A DNA stretch of 64,000 nucleotides from Sarcocystis neurona (taxonomy: Eukaryota > Apicomplexa > Conoidasida > Eucoccidiorida > Sarcocystidae): positions 9,178,055 through 9,242,054 of the forward strand of contig KL647288.1 of the NCBI GenBank assembly GCA_000727475.1, read 5' to 3'. Below are positions 38,201 to 49,200 of the stretch, one piece after another (the first letter of the stretch is position 1; each line of letters begins with the position of its first letter). The position numbers and the translations under genes are program-made. The notes beneath the pieces were generated by a model that saw only the letters and a list, made by a program, of their open reading frames with translations, ran no database searches and was not told the origin of the DNA.

Positions 38201-38694
38201 CTTGATAGGCTTTTCGCCTCAACGTTGTTACAGCGAAGACTAAAAAATTCTACTCTTGTGCGTTGCAAGTACACAAACGACTGCCGTAGGTTGAACGAAT
38301 TATTACTTTCGTTGCACAGCTAGCGGTTCTTTTCCGAACAACGACGGTAGCGTTGTTCTCCTGACTGTCTTCCAGTAGAGAGCGACTGTGTAAAACTTGG
38401 ACACAGCAAACTTCCCTTACTTGGCACAAAATATCATCAGCCGCTGGACGTCCTGGGAAGATCGGCAACGTGTACGCCGCAGCAAGGCACTAAGTCACCT
38501 GCGCTAGTGTATATAAACCAATGTCGTCATATTGCGTTCCTAACTTCCACCTTAGAATGTTTCTGCAGCGAGGGACTCACATGTCGCTAATCACTGATTT
38601 CAGTTAACAACGAGGGAGACTGCGACCGCGACGATGTGTCCTTCCTATCTCGAAGTTCGTGTTTCAGCACCACCAGCGTTGTCTTTTATCTCTT
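32215..38694. other. Repeat-poor region, no recognised gene
   Basis: This holds the upstream region of the membrane-protein gene and the 3' region of the next minus-strand gene. No CAG tracts, tandem arrays or recognisable domains were found. The best coding candidate is on the plus strand (see 37164-37574). Other frames over 80 codons (for example 32944-33294 plus, 36460-36852 plus) lack splice-bounded edges or motifs, and I give them no function. Confidence 0.4.
37164..37574 (+). CDS. Hypothetical plus-strand exon or small protein
   Basis: This frame of 136 codons has mixed, protein-like composition rather than repeat-driven runs, with a segment rich in Leu/Phe/Arg (about residues 20-110). 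It does not match a family I know. An AG just before (GCATGCAG at about 37162) and internal GTGAGA (about 37283) could be splice sites, so this may be part of a multi-exon gene rather than a free-standing ORF. A second frame starting at 37568 overlaps its end by a few bases and could be a continuation after splicing. Confidence 0.2.
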   Translation: MKDSTHSLCKKPARAAEVQLTIDVLLLSPVLEAGQPQFNVVRRNNLLRRLWETGFPQDACSTLSFYHAGATLHGVTLHGFERNKSLLQFDLIRLFVFGTTLTLKNARVNLYCEDVSSFSLFCLFSRNGKGTCSLAC

Positions 38695-39687
38695 TTACTG
38701 GTTTACCTGATAGGCCTCCTCTACGTCGTAGTCTCCCCGGGAAACGCTGTCGTCACTCGCGATGTTGGGTTCGTGACTGCAGGGGCTGCCTGTCACACTG
38801 CTGGGATCGCTACTGCCAGCGATCACGCAAATCAGCAAGAAAAGCTCCGGGTGCACGTTGTCGAGCTGCTGAATCAGCGCACCATCTCGCGACTCTATCA
38901 GTGTCCTCCTCAGGAACCTACGGCGCCCTTTCAACTGCGCAGCTCCGTCTTCGCAAATTTTGTCGCAGTGGACGTCGATGTGGTGCGTCTCTTCCTCGGC
39001 GTTTGCTTGACAAACGCATTCTCCGATTTCTCCAGTCCCGGTCTCCTCTGTTGCGTCTCCTTTTTCTCCGTTTCCGTGAAGCTGAGCGGGCTGCTGCCGG
39101 GTTCTCGTTTGTTGCTGGTGTAGCTCTTGCTCTTGCATGGTTTTGTGAGCGTAAGCACTGATGTAGCAGTTATCACCGGAGGAGGGCAGATCAGAAGTGA
39201 CTGCAGCTGCCCGCTTCGTAAAATCAGCTATTGCCGCATCCCTGGGACGCATATGAAGACTCGCATCTCCTGCTGTTCCCCTCCCCTGTGTGCCTGCACT
39301 TGCAGTGAGAGTGGCACCGTCTCTATCCACAACCTTTGACTCTACAAGTTCATACTCTTCACGAGCACTTACCAGCGTCCTTCCGGCCGCAGTAATCGTA
39401 TCCACGTGAGCTGTTTCACCTTGGTTGAGGGTGATTGACAGTCCCGTCCCATTTGGATCCGCTGCGTGTATTAGATTGGCACTAGCACCTGCTGCTTCTC
39501 CTGACCAGAAGTGGAAGGATCGGTGAGGCTCTACGCCGTCTGGCAGCGGCGTCGTGGCGTACTGCTGCGCTAGGATTTCAAGCTTTTCAACTGGTAATTT
39601 CAGAATCCAAGATTTCCACCCAAATCTCAGGCTGTAAAAGCACAGGAATGTAAACAGGTGAACTTTCACTAAGTATACCGCAATCAT
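38695..39687 (-). CDS. Hypothetical protein, or C-terminal exon of the giant IRE1-like gene
   Basis: Read alone, the ATG at 39687 starts a 330-residue protein with one hydrophobic N-terminal segment (residues 1-22, signal or anchor) and a Gln/Glu-rich acidic middle. An alternative reading fits the gene directly upstream: an acceptor before 39528 opens an exon starting PHRSFHFWSG, which could continue the KEN-like helix SLLDFLRM of the giant gene (KEN domains have RNKxHHxxDLP at this point). The last part (LIQQLDNVHPELFLLICV) resembles the final KEN helices (YFTxRFPxLL). If so, the conserved Asn of the RNxxxxH active site is missing. Phase 0 to the stop is kept (834 nt). I cannot decide between the two readings. 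Confidence 0.4.
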   Translation of the reverse strand: MIAVYLVKVHLFTFLCFYSLRFGWKSWILKLPVEKLEILAQQYATTPLPDGVEPHRSFHFWSGEAAGASANLIHAADPNGTGLSITLNQGETAHVDTITAAGRTLVSAREEYELVESKVVDRDGATLTASAGTQGRGTAGDASLHMRPRDAAIADFTKRAAAVTSDLPSSGDNCYISAYAHKTMQEQELHQQQTRTRQQPAQLHGNGEKGDATEETGTGEIGECVCQANAEEETHHIDVHCDKICEDGAAQLKGRRRFLRRTLIESRDGALIQQLDNVHPELFLLICVIAGSSDPSSVTGSPCSHEPNIASDDSVSRGDYDVEEAYQVNQ

Positions 39688-40208
39688 TTTCACAAAACCT
39701 GCGAATTTATTTGCTGCGTGATGATTAGCCGTATGCGTACTTCGACACAAGCCTGATGCCGACGGGGGCAGTGTGGCACTGTAACACTGATAGGAGCTTT
39801 TCAGGTGTATATCTGTATTTTTTCCTGTTTGCTTTGAACGCACGCAGCGGCGGGGTCTCGCTGAATGATACGCATCTCCTTTGCGCAGGTTCCATATCCC
39901 GACTACACATGGAATTTCATAGTTGAATAAGCAAAACAATTTCCGCCTGCCTACAGCACTGAGTAAAGCGTCCATATAATATGCGTATGTCGCGGCGTAG
40001 TGGGCGTCCTTACGTAGCCGTACAGGATGAAGCTTAGAATTTTGGATGAAAGTCTTAGTTGACCTGCAGAGCTGACAGCACGGCCCCGTCTGCTTCTTTT
40101 CTACCTTCAGCAGCAAAATACCTGTATATTACCATAGGGATTTCCATGACTGAGCTGTATACGACAAATGTAAACAGACGCATGCGCGTTAACCGTGCTG
40201 CTCTATCA

Positions 40209-43200
40209 TCAGGGCAAAGTGCGGACAACAAGGACTGCGCACATGCGAAGGAAGTCCAGGAGACTCTCCACGTTACTGCTTCTCTGGGGGAGTCCCGCTC
40301 CGCCGACCGCTAGCCGAAGTTGCATGTCCACGCGGCGTCTCCAGCCGACAGCCATATGCTCCGCTACAGCTATTGCTGTTACGACAGGTGCTGCATCTTT
40401 TTTACGTGTCCTGAGACGGGGTGCCGTCTCACGGCGGCGGCACCGTGTGACAGCCTTTGCTCCGGCTTCACAGGAGGTGACAGAACTTGCTGTCAAGTTG
40501 AGATATGTGGCGCAGCAGTCAAGCAGATCCATTCGCTCAGAGGCATCCCAGAAGAAGGGGTGGTGGACGCATGTTCGTAGAGTGACACTGTTTGTTGCCG
40601 ATAGTACGGAATCAAGAGCCTGCGTTGCTTCAAAACTCCCCTCCACATACACGTCCATCGCAGCGTGGACACCAGGAACAGAAGTGGATGGCGCTAGAGT
40701 AACTGAGGAAGCACCGCATTCCGTTGCAGGCCTTTTTGAGGCGGAGTGCATTCGCTTGACGCATTCGGCGACGCGCAGCACACCTGGTTCTGCTCCTGCC
40801 CCACCTACCTGTGCTCCAGAGGAATCCACTTCTGCACCCGTGAACCAACTCCGCCAGGAATCCCTTCGTTCGTTCTCCCTGTTGAAATATCGCCAGTCTC
40901 TATCCAGCAGGAGCAGAAGATGACGCAGCAGTGGCGGACATGCTTCGGCGGCGGCTCTTTCTTGTTCACTTAATCGTGACGTGGTAGTTGAAGCCACGGA
41001 CGCATAGGCGTCGCTGTGAAAGGAGCGGTTGGCGGTCACTCGATCTGTGCAGTCGCCGCTGTTGCTGCTGCCCTCTGGCCTCCTGCTGCTTCTACCAGTT
41101 GGGCTCCTGTTGACGCTCCAACTGCAACAATTGAAGTCGTCCCTGCTTCCGCTCTTGTAGACTTTGATGTCGGTAGCGCTGATATCGCTGTCGCTGCTAC
41201 TCCCGTCCTTGATTTTGCTGCTGCTCTTGTTGCTGGCGGGGCAGCTGTTGTCGTTCCCTTTGATATGTTTGCGAGGGACGCACACGCTTCCGGTGCTGTG
41301 CCTGCTCCCATCTTGTATATCTTTCGCGAAGATGTTTACGCGCCCTAAACTGCTGTCTTGGCTGCGACAGGTGCTTACATCTCTCCCGCAATTTTCCCGG
41401 CCATGCAGCAGGAACAGCATGACGCGAGCGGCTGCTGTCCCATACCAGGAAAGACTACCACTTTCGAGACTTAGTGGGGCCTCCCACGCAGTTACTAGGG
41501 GTTGAACGTACACCTCGACAGACGAGCAACACGTCGCGGAGGCTACAAGGGGAAACGCCAACTGCAGTTTGTTTGGAGAGACATCCCAAAGGTGAGTCGC
41601 AATCAAATGAGAATCTCCTCGCTTGCTGCCGCCGTCGTTGCCCTCGTTGACAAATAGAGACGTGGTGCAACTGGAGTTGTACTTCAAGCTGCCATAGTAG
41701 TTCCTTCTGGCGCAGCTGGTGCATTCATACATGTTTGGAGAAGTGTAAGTGGCGTTATTGCAGTTGTCTTCGTCATTGGGGTCGTCAATGCTCCTGGTGT
41801 CGCTGCTGCAACACAAAGGCCGCTCCTTGCGTGCACCGTAATTGTATTCCCTGCTGTTCATGTTAACTTCGTGTATGCAGTGGATGCTGTCTCGAACGGC
41901 ATCACGACCAAGCAATCGTCCTGGTGAGTACGGAAGCTCATCGGTGCTTTGCCTTAGCGACTGTTGCTTCCTCTGCACAGATTCGCTTGCCCGCCTGGTG
42001 CCTTTGTGGGGATGAAGCTCTTGTAGAAGAAGTGCTGCGTGCAGCTGCTGGAGCCGGGAAAATGTTTTTAGAGTAGTAGCGAGAAGTTTTGGAAGTCCAG
42101 GTGGGAGCGGCGAAGGTCCGCTGTCGGAACTCCAAGCAGGTGGAGCAGACACACGACTGGAAACAGGTGTAACAACATGGGTGGCCGCGGCCGTCAGAGC
42201 AGTGGAAGTTTCTCTACGAAGAACAGTAGGACCTTCAGTTCTATAACTAGTGGCAAGCCGCGTAACACTTTGCGAATCAAAGGTCTCGCCACTGGAAGAG
42301 AGGGACGAAGGCAGGGCGGCTTTCCGGCTTCTTGCCGACGAAAATTCACTTCCTTCACGGCACAAGTGCGCCGGTGGCCGCAACGGTGTCGAACGTGACG
42401 CTGCTGTCTGACCTGGACGGTCCACGTTTCTGACAGCAAGGCTGCAAGCAAGTGTGAGTTCGCTACCATCCGCTACAACACTTTCAACGGCTGAGGAAGC
42501 AGAAGCGACTGGGGAATCAAATTCAACAGAGCTAGAGGGTAGGCCCGGAAGGGTCGACGCAGTGCCACCTGTGCTGGTGGCTTGCTCAAAATGACCTTTA
42601 TCTCCGAACGAAGCTCCGGAAGTTCTACTGGCGCTCGTCGCAACGGCAGCACATTTGGTTGGAGAAGGCGCACACTTACATTGTGAAAAATTTGGCATGA
42701 CTCCTTCGCCAGTTGAGGGCACAAACGATTCGGCACTTAGATGTGACCGTTTGACTGTAGGACTCTTCCCCCCCCGGTTGCCACTGCAGTTGCTGCGGCT
42801 GTTTTGAGAGTCTCCAGTATTCATAGATTCGTTGCTGCTTCCACTGTAAGTAGCTCTGGTTTGACCCTCCGTGGTGTCGCCACTGCTCTTCCTCCTGTTG
42901 TTGCTGTGCGCAGTCCTCTGAGAAGCCTGGACGCAGTACGGATGCATCAGGGTTGCTGTCCCTTGCCCATCGCTGAGTGCCTCTGGATCAGCACCGGCGT
43001 GGCTTAGGCAGCAATTTATACTGCTCGTGAGGCAGCCACAACTGCTACTGCAGCGGCTTATCCGCGTGCCTCCGTCGGAGCCGCTATGCCTGAAGCTAGC
43101 GTGTGCATGATGTCCGCTGCCCCTCCTGCAGCTTTCCGGCTTAATACCACACCAACTGCATCGGCTGTCGGTTAGGCAGAATCTGGAACTACAACCACGC

Positions 43201-46200
43201 TGATTGCCGTTCACCGCCTTGTCCTTTCGTACATAGGAATCGTCTGAACCCAACCGTAACCAGTGGGGCGGAGGGACAAACAACTGGCAGACACATCGTC
43301 CCCTCAGCACCGGCAGCAACACCTCATTGACGCAGCGGAGGTGAAACGCATGCGGACACACCAACTCAAGCACCGGTCTGTCTGCTTCCGCTTTACAGCC
43401 CCGGGGCGGCACTGCCTGACGTTTGTATGAAGTGACCCTGTTCTCCTTCAGTGTGACCGCCGCCTCCTCCTCCTTTGTGTTAGGGCTAGTTGCTGGAGGA
43501 CAACGGTTGAGATTTTTCCTCACTAGACAGCACATCGTTGCGAGACGCGTTGGGGGAGTGTAAGTGGTGCAGCCTTTCGCGTTCTTTCCGCTGCAGAAGT
43601 TTCGCGTCTTGCCACTGTTGGTGCGTTGCGTGGTGCTGGTGTTCGTGGTCTCCCTACTGTTGCTGCTCTTGTCACTATGCGGGTGGGAGAAGGGATTTCT
43701 AGGCACAGCAACGGCACTTTTGCCACAGAGGACGCACCACAGTGTCTCGTAACGTATGAACCCTGAGCAACTCACGAAATTGCTCGAGGTGTTGGAATAT
43801 CCCGCCGTGACGTTGTCGCCGAACTGGTCTCTGTGGAGAATCTTGTTTTTCGTGAGAAGCCCACCACTGCCCCATTTGTTCTTCTCGTGTGACACCTTTT
43901 CTTCGGCGACGGCGTCTCCCGCCCCGGGCACGTCTTTTCGTATGCGACTACCGTCACTGCCAGCGAGTGGCCTACGCAAGGCGTCAGGAGGGATTGCGGC
44001 TATCCACTGCGGCTGCTGCGGGACCGGCTGCAGAGGAGCCCGCAACAGCAAACGGAGCACAGGAAGTGAAAGTGATTCTTCTGCGAGGCACCCTATAACA
44101 AGCTGTTCCAGGCTAATCGAGCAAATCCTCGAATGAGCAACAGTGCAAGCGGTAGTCTCGTCACCTACTGCTGCTTCCGGTTCCCATGTTAAGGGGACGT
44201 AACTACTACTCCCCGTGGGGAAACTTCGATGCTGATGTACCAAACATCGCTCAGAGTGTTCGCCTCGTCTATGCGTAGGGCCTCGGTCTCTGCGGCTGCC
44301 GATACAGCCTGTTTCAGTAATCTCTCCCAATATCGTTTCTGGCTGTCTCAGTACTCCAGCAGGGCCAGGTTTTTCCACGTCCCTCGCTGCTACATCCTTC
44401 TTTAGATCTAGTGCGTCCGCAACGCTTGCCGGAAACGCTGCTGCTGCTGTGCTCAGTGCCACTGCCGGCGCCCCTGTAGACGCTGCTACTGCGGTTGGCG
44501 GCACTCGCATTTCTTCTGGACGTTCCGCAGCCGGCGTTCCGGTTCCTGTGGTGGTCTTCCTGCCTTCTACCACTGTCAGCACTTCTGTGGGGAGTGCGCG
44601 ACTACTCTGCGTTTGGGGGTTCAGTTCACGAGAGCTTCCATACATAGCTGCTGGCGGCGTCCCGCTGACCGAACACTTGGACAAAATGAGGTTGCTTGTT
44701 GAATACTTGCCCAATTTATCATGATTATCGTTGTTGCTACGGTGTCTGTCTAAGCTGGGGCTGTTGCCGCCGGTGCCGCTGCTGCTGACGTCTACGGAAT
44801 CTCCACTTTTCTCGGTACTGCTTCTTTTCGACAGGCGCAGCTGCGCGTCAGATTCCTTCCTCGAGAACAGGAAACACGTAGTGGCGCACTGCTCCAAGGA
44901 GGAGCCCCTCCGGAAGGCAGCTTGAGCTTGCAGCCTCGGCTGTGGACTCAAAGGTTTGTGGCGCCTGCTCCTGATATCACCCCCGGGGTCCAGAAACAAA
45001 CCCCCCTGAATCGCACCTTGTACAGCAACAGTGCATACAGAAGGCACACAATGACCTCACTGTATAGAGTTCAGGATAAGTTGCTGGCAAGTGGGGAACA
45101 GGCAAGTGTACAACAGGCATACACACACCACGCCACACGAGTTTTTCTCAGCAAATCTCTTACGGTATGGGCTTCTGTTTTTAGTTCTGCAGCTGCGTAG
45201 CTACGCGTCGTCATCCGCGTTGTTGTGGTCGCAACAAATAACGGGCGCCATCATTCGTTCATCTCGTCCTGCTTACAACAACACATGCTCATCCTTCTTT
45301 TCACTGTGCATAGACAGAGGCGTACGAAGTACTTTGAACGGTCGTGCGTATGCAAGCAAGCAACTGATGCACTTTCAGAGGGAACTGTTACGTCCTGTTT
45401 TTCAGTTCCTTTAACAAAGATGTGAATTCGCAGATTTTCGTCAAGAGGTTGTATATCCCTGCAACAGATGTGGCGGCCGGTGAGCAGTATGAGCTTGAAT
45501 CATAAAATGCGTATTTAGAAGTCGGCGGCTCGTTTACCTGGTACCATGCTCCCACATGCAATGCCAAACTCCTCGGAGAAGCGTGATTACAACTGGGGTC
45601 CACTAACGAAAAGTTCGGTACCCGAACAGCAGCTAGAATTTCACACGTGACTCACCAGGCTGTATCAGCTCTTCGCCGTTGTCTCTGGTTGCTGCCACTT
45701 CACCGACTCGGCCAGCCGGTTTTCCTTCTTCGTCCCGGGCGATTGCCGCGGAGGGATCGGTGGGCGGCAGCAAAGAAAACGTGAAGGACTGCTGCACGAG
45801 CGGGTGGGCCCCCTCATCGTAACAGCAGCAAACGCATACTAGCACTTCATTAGGGCGCTGTGTTCGCAGTAGGGATGCTGCCGCACTTTTTGCTTCTCGG
45901 AGCTCCTCCATTAACAGCAGAGTAAGCAACACATTGCTTTGTCCTGCCCTTTTCCCGGCCGTACGAGCCCGTACCTTTTGAGAAACAACGCTGCATGCCG
46001 CTTTTCCGCTACTACTGGCGCATTGTTTCTTCAGAGAGCCGCTATCGTAACCGCTGTTGCTGCGTATAAGGGAAACGCTGTTCGAGCCGCGCGATAAAGC
46101 GTTGCTGCCGCTGCAGTCGGTGGCGTAGCTACAACTGGCGCTGCGGCACTTGTAGCCCCTGCTGCAAGTCGGGAAAGATTCTGACACATAGGAGCAAGAC

Positions 46201-49200
46201 AGAGGTGTCTTGCTGTCCGCAGGAGCCCCGTCGTCAGCAAGGAGACGGCACGCCTGTGTATTGACGGAAAACCCGGAGTCGCTTTTTTCAGCTCTACGAA
46301 ACTTCCCATTGCTGCCGCTTGTCCTAGAATAATTACAGGCTTCTGGCACAACTGTCGGGGCGAGAAGTGCAGCGTCAACACATCTTACAAGTAGATTTTT
46401 CGTCTCTACGTCGGACAATGAAGGCTGGGCAGGCGACGCGGACGCGTCCGCAGTAGTAAGAGCGTTCGTTATTTCCGACGCGACTGTCTCCTCGACGACC
46501 CGACGCGTCCCAGGGCCCTCTGCTGCAGTGGTCCCTTTGTGTGGTACGTGGGACTCTACGGTGTTGCTGCTCTTGCATTGGGTCCTGAGCATGTCGGGTT
46601 TGTTTCGCGTCAGCGGGGTGCGGCTTGTGGTGGGACCTACAAAACCACTCTTCCCGCTTGTACTGCGGCAAAGCACCTCCACACCACTCCAAAAAGCATC
46701 AACCGCGGAGTTCTGTGTGGCTAGCTTTGTGATCGCTGCCGAGGGTGTCTCCGACTGAACAGACGCAACCTCAACGGCAAAGAAAGGCGGACTGCTGGGT
46801 AGCACCGTCGACGGTGCGCCCATTGGGGGGGTGCTCGTGGCTGTCTTTGATCCAGCACTGTTGCGGCTAGTGCTGCTAGAGGTGCGCGCGGCGCAGCAGC
46901 CAGATGTTCTGCTGCGGTTTGTGTTGCTGCGGTTACTGCTGCGGCCGCGTCGTTGTCGGTAGCTGCCCCTTCCACAATGTAAAAAACTAGACCACAGGGG
47001 GAGCTCATGTGCCTGCGGGAAAAAACATCGTTCCTGCAGATGTGGACTGAGGTGTGACAACAGCGCCAAAGAAGACTGACAGTTACAGACTATGTGCAGA
47101 ACCACCACATGAGTGAGTGCGCTGGCAGACGCCCGCGTACAAGGGTGCACCCGTTCTCTGCCTAGTGCACCTGTTGGCAGTTCCGTCCTGTCTACAGTTG
47201 GTGCTGCCGCTACCGGTGGTGAAGGTTCCACAGCATGTGGCAGCATATCGGGTGGCGCTGCTCTGCCAACTGACAGTGCTGCCGCGTCTGGCTGGTTGGC
47301 TGTTGTCCCTCTGGTCACTTTCGTTAGGATTGGTCTTGTTCGTGTCTGACTGGCCTGTTCCAGCCCGCCGCCCAATGTAGTCATTGACGTGCATGCATGA
47401 CATTTTCTGCCGATGCTCCTGCTGTTGTTGATAGGACAGTCGCCGCTGCTGCCGTTGCTTCTTGTGCTGATGCTGTCGGCGGCGCTGTGGCTACCATCCT
47501 CCTCGTGTTGACTCTGCTGTTGGGAACGACAGAGCCACTTGTTCAACTCCAACGGGGAGCGATGCAGAACAAGTACCTGTAGGAAGGAAAGCAGTGAAGA
47601 CAACGGGATAAGAGAAGCCTGTAGCGCCGCAATCCCAGTGGAGACAGAACACTAGCGTGCATCGACGTTACTCGGTCAAGTGGCACTGACGGGTCACGCA
47701 GACTGTGCCACAATGTGGCCCCTGGTGCCATGCGATTGCTGCTATGGATGTGCTGTTACTGCCGCAGCCGCTTTCTTTAGGTGCTGGCCTTTCCTTATTG
47801 CGGCCTGAAGATGTCTGCACTGTTGTACACTCCGGTCGGGCACGGTCAACTTGTCGACCCCTACGCATTCTCGCTCCCGCTCGGTTTACTCCTGCCGAAT
47901 TTACCCGCGGAAGCTGCCGCTACGGGGTGAGCTGGCTTACTGCAAGCAGCGAACGTTCCGATGAAAACGGTGCGGCAACAGGCAACTCCGAAGACTCCCG
48001 TTCTTGCTCTCCAACTTGACTCCTTCCTTGAGTCGTCAAATGCTGCTCAGCTTCCCGGGGCTGCAATCGTTGTTGATTCTGTTGGAGCCGCTTCTCAGCC
48101 TGCCTTTCATTCATGCTCGGTTGCCACTGTAGTCGCTGGTGCGGAATATGGGTGAGCATAAGCAGCTGCTGATTTAGAAAGTGCGGCGTCCTATGCTGAA
48201 TCCCATTGTCAATAAGAACTGCTCCTCTTGCTGTGCTTCTTCTACCTTGCCGGTGCTGCTGTTCAATCCCCATGTCAAGCCCAACCGATTTAAGTGCAAG
48301 CAGCAAGCCGCTTCCCATCGGCTGCAGACACAGACGGGCTCTCACACATGTAACTACAGTCTACAAGTACAGAATCGAGGAGTGTTCTGCGCGTGGTATC
48401 ACGTCACCATGCGTAGCGAAAGCGTCAGCGTCAGCACAGAAACTAAGAACAGGAAACAAGATGTCCCCACCGCGATACGGGCCCCTGTATTACGTAGGAT
48501 CGCACATATTTAGGGGACTACACTCAGACTGAATTCACTTGTATACGCGGTTGCGCAGGGGCAAGCAAGCGTATACCCATATATGCATGTAAGTGTATAA
48601 CCGTGCAAGTGCGCACTCAAACAAGACAAAGCAACGGTATGCAAGAAAGCGTGTGATTTGTTCTGGATCAGCAGTGTACCACGACAGCATTTTGGAAGTA
48701 GGCGACAACTGAGAAGCATACACAAGAGGGCGGCAAAGACTTTTTTCCAGACTTCTCCAAAATAGTCTTCGTACGTGTTCACTTCATTTCGACTACATAC
48801 GGCGTAGGTACCTTATCATTTGCGGGGCGTGTTACACGAGAAGCTATAAGAATATACATATATGTATATATGTACATGTATACATGTATACTTATGTGTA
48901 CACAGTAGTTCTGCAGAGGTGTGAATAGCTCCGGAGTCCCGCGTCCGTGCAAGTCTAGCACAATGTCCCCAGGCAAGCGGAGAACGCGTACAACGCTGTA
49001 TGCCTACGCCTTCAGGTGCTTTTTTCGTGACTGGTGCGTATGGCAGAATGCGGTAGTGCACGCAGCAAAGATGTCGTGTTGATGTGTTTCCACTCGTTTC
49101 CCTTCTTCTTCGGCTGCCGACTACGGTACCTGCAGGCCGTGGTCGTCAGTGGATACAGCCTCGCAGGAGTAGTCTGCCTTTTCGGCTGTCCTCACGATCG

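Noticed and set aside
40195..40923. Plus-strand 242-codon frame
   Set aside because: It lies opposite the exon carrying HPFFW and the KEN-like helix, so it is an antisense shadow.
40209..47603. VPS18/VPS8-type HOPS/CORVET subunit, suggested by the CPHAFHLRC RING
   Set aside because: In those proteins the RING is C-terminal after helical repeats. Here about 1,000 residues follow it, including WEAP and HPFFW, which fit an IRE1-like fold better.
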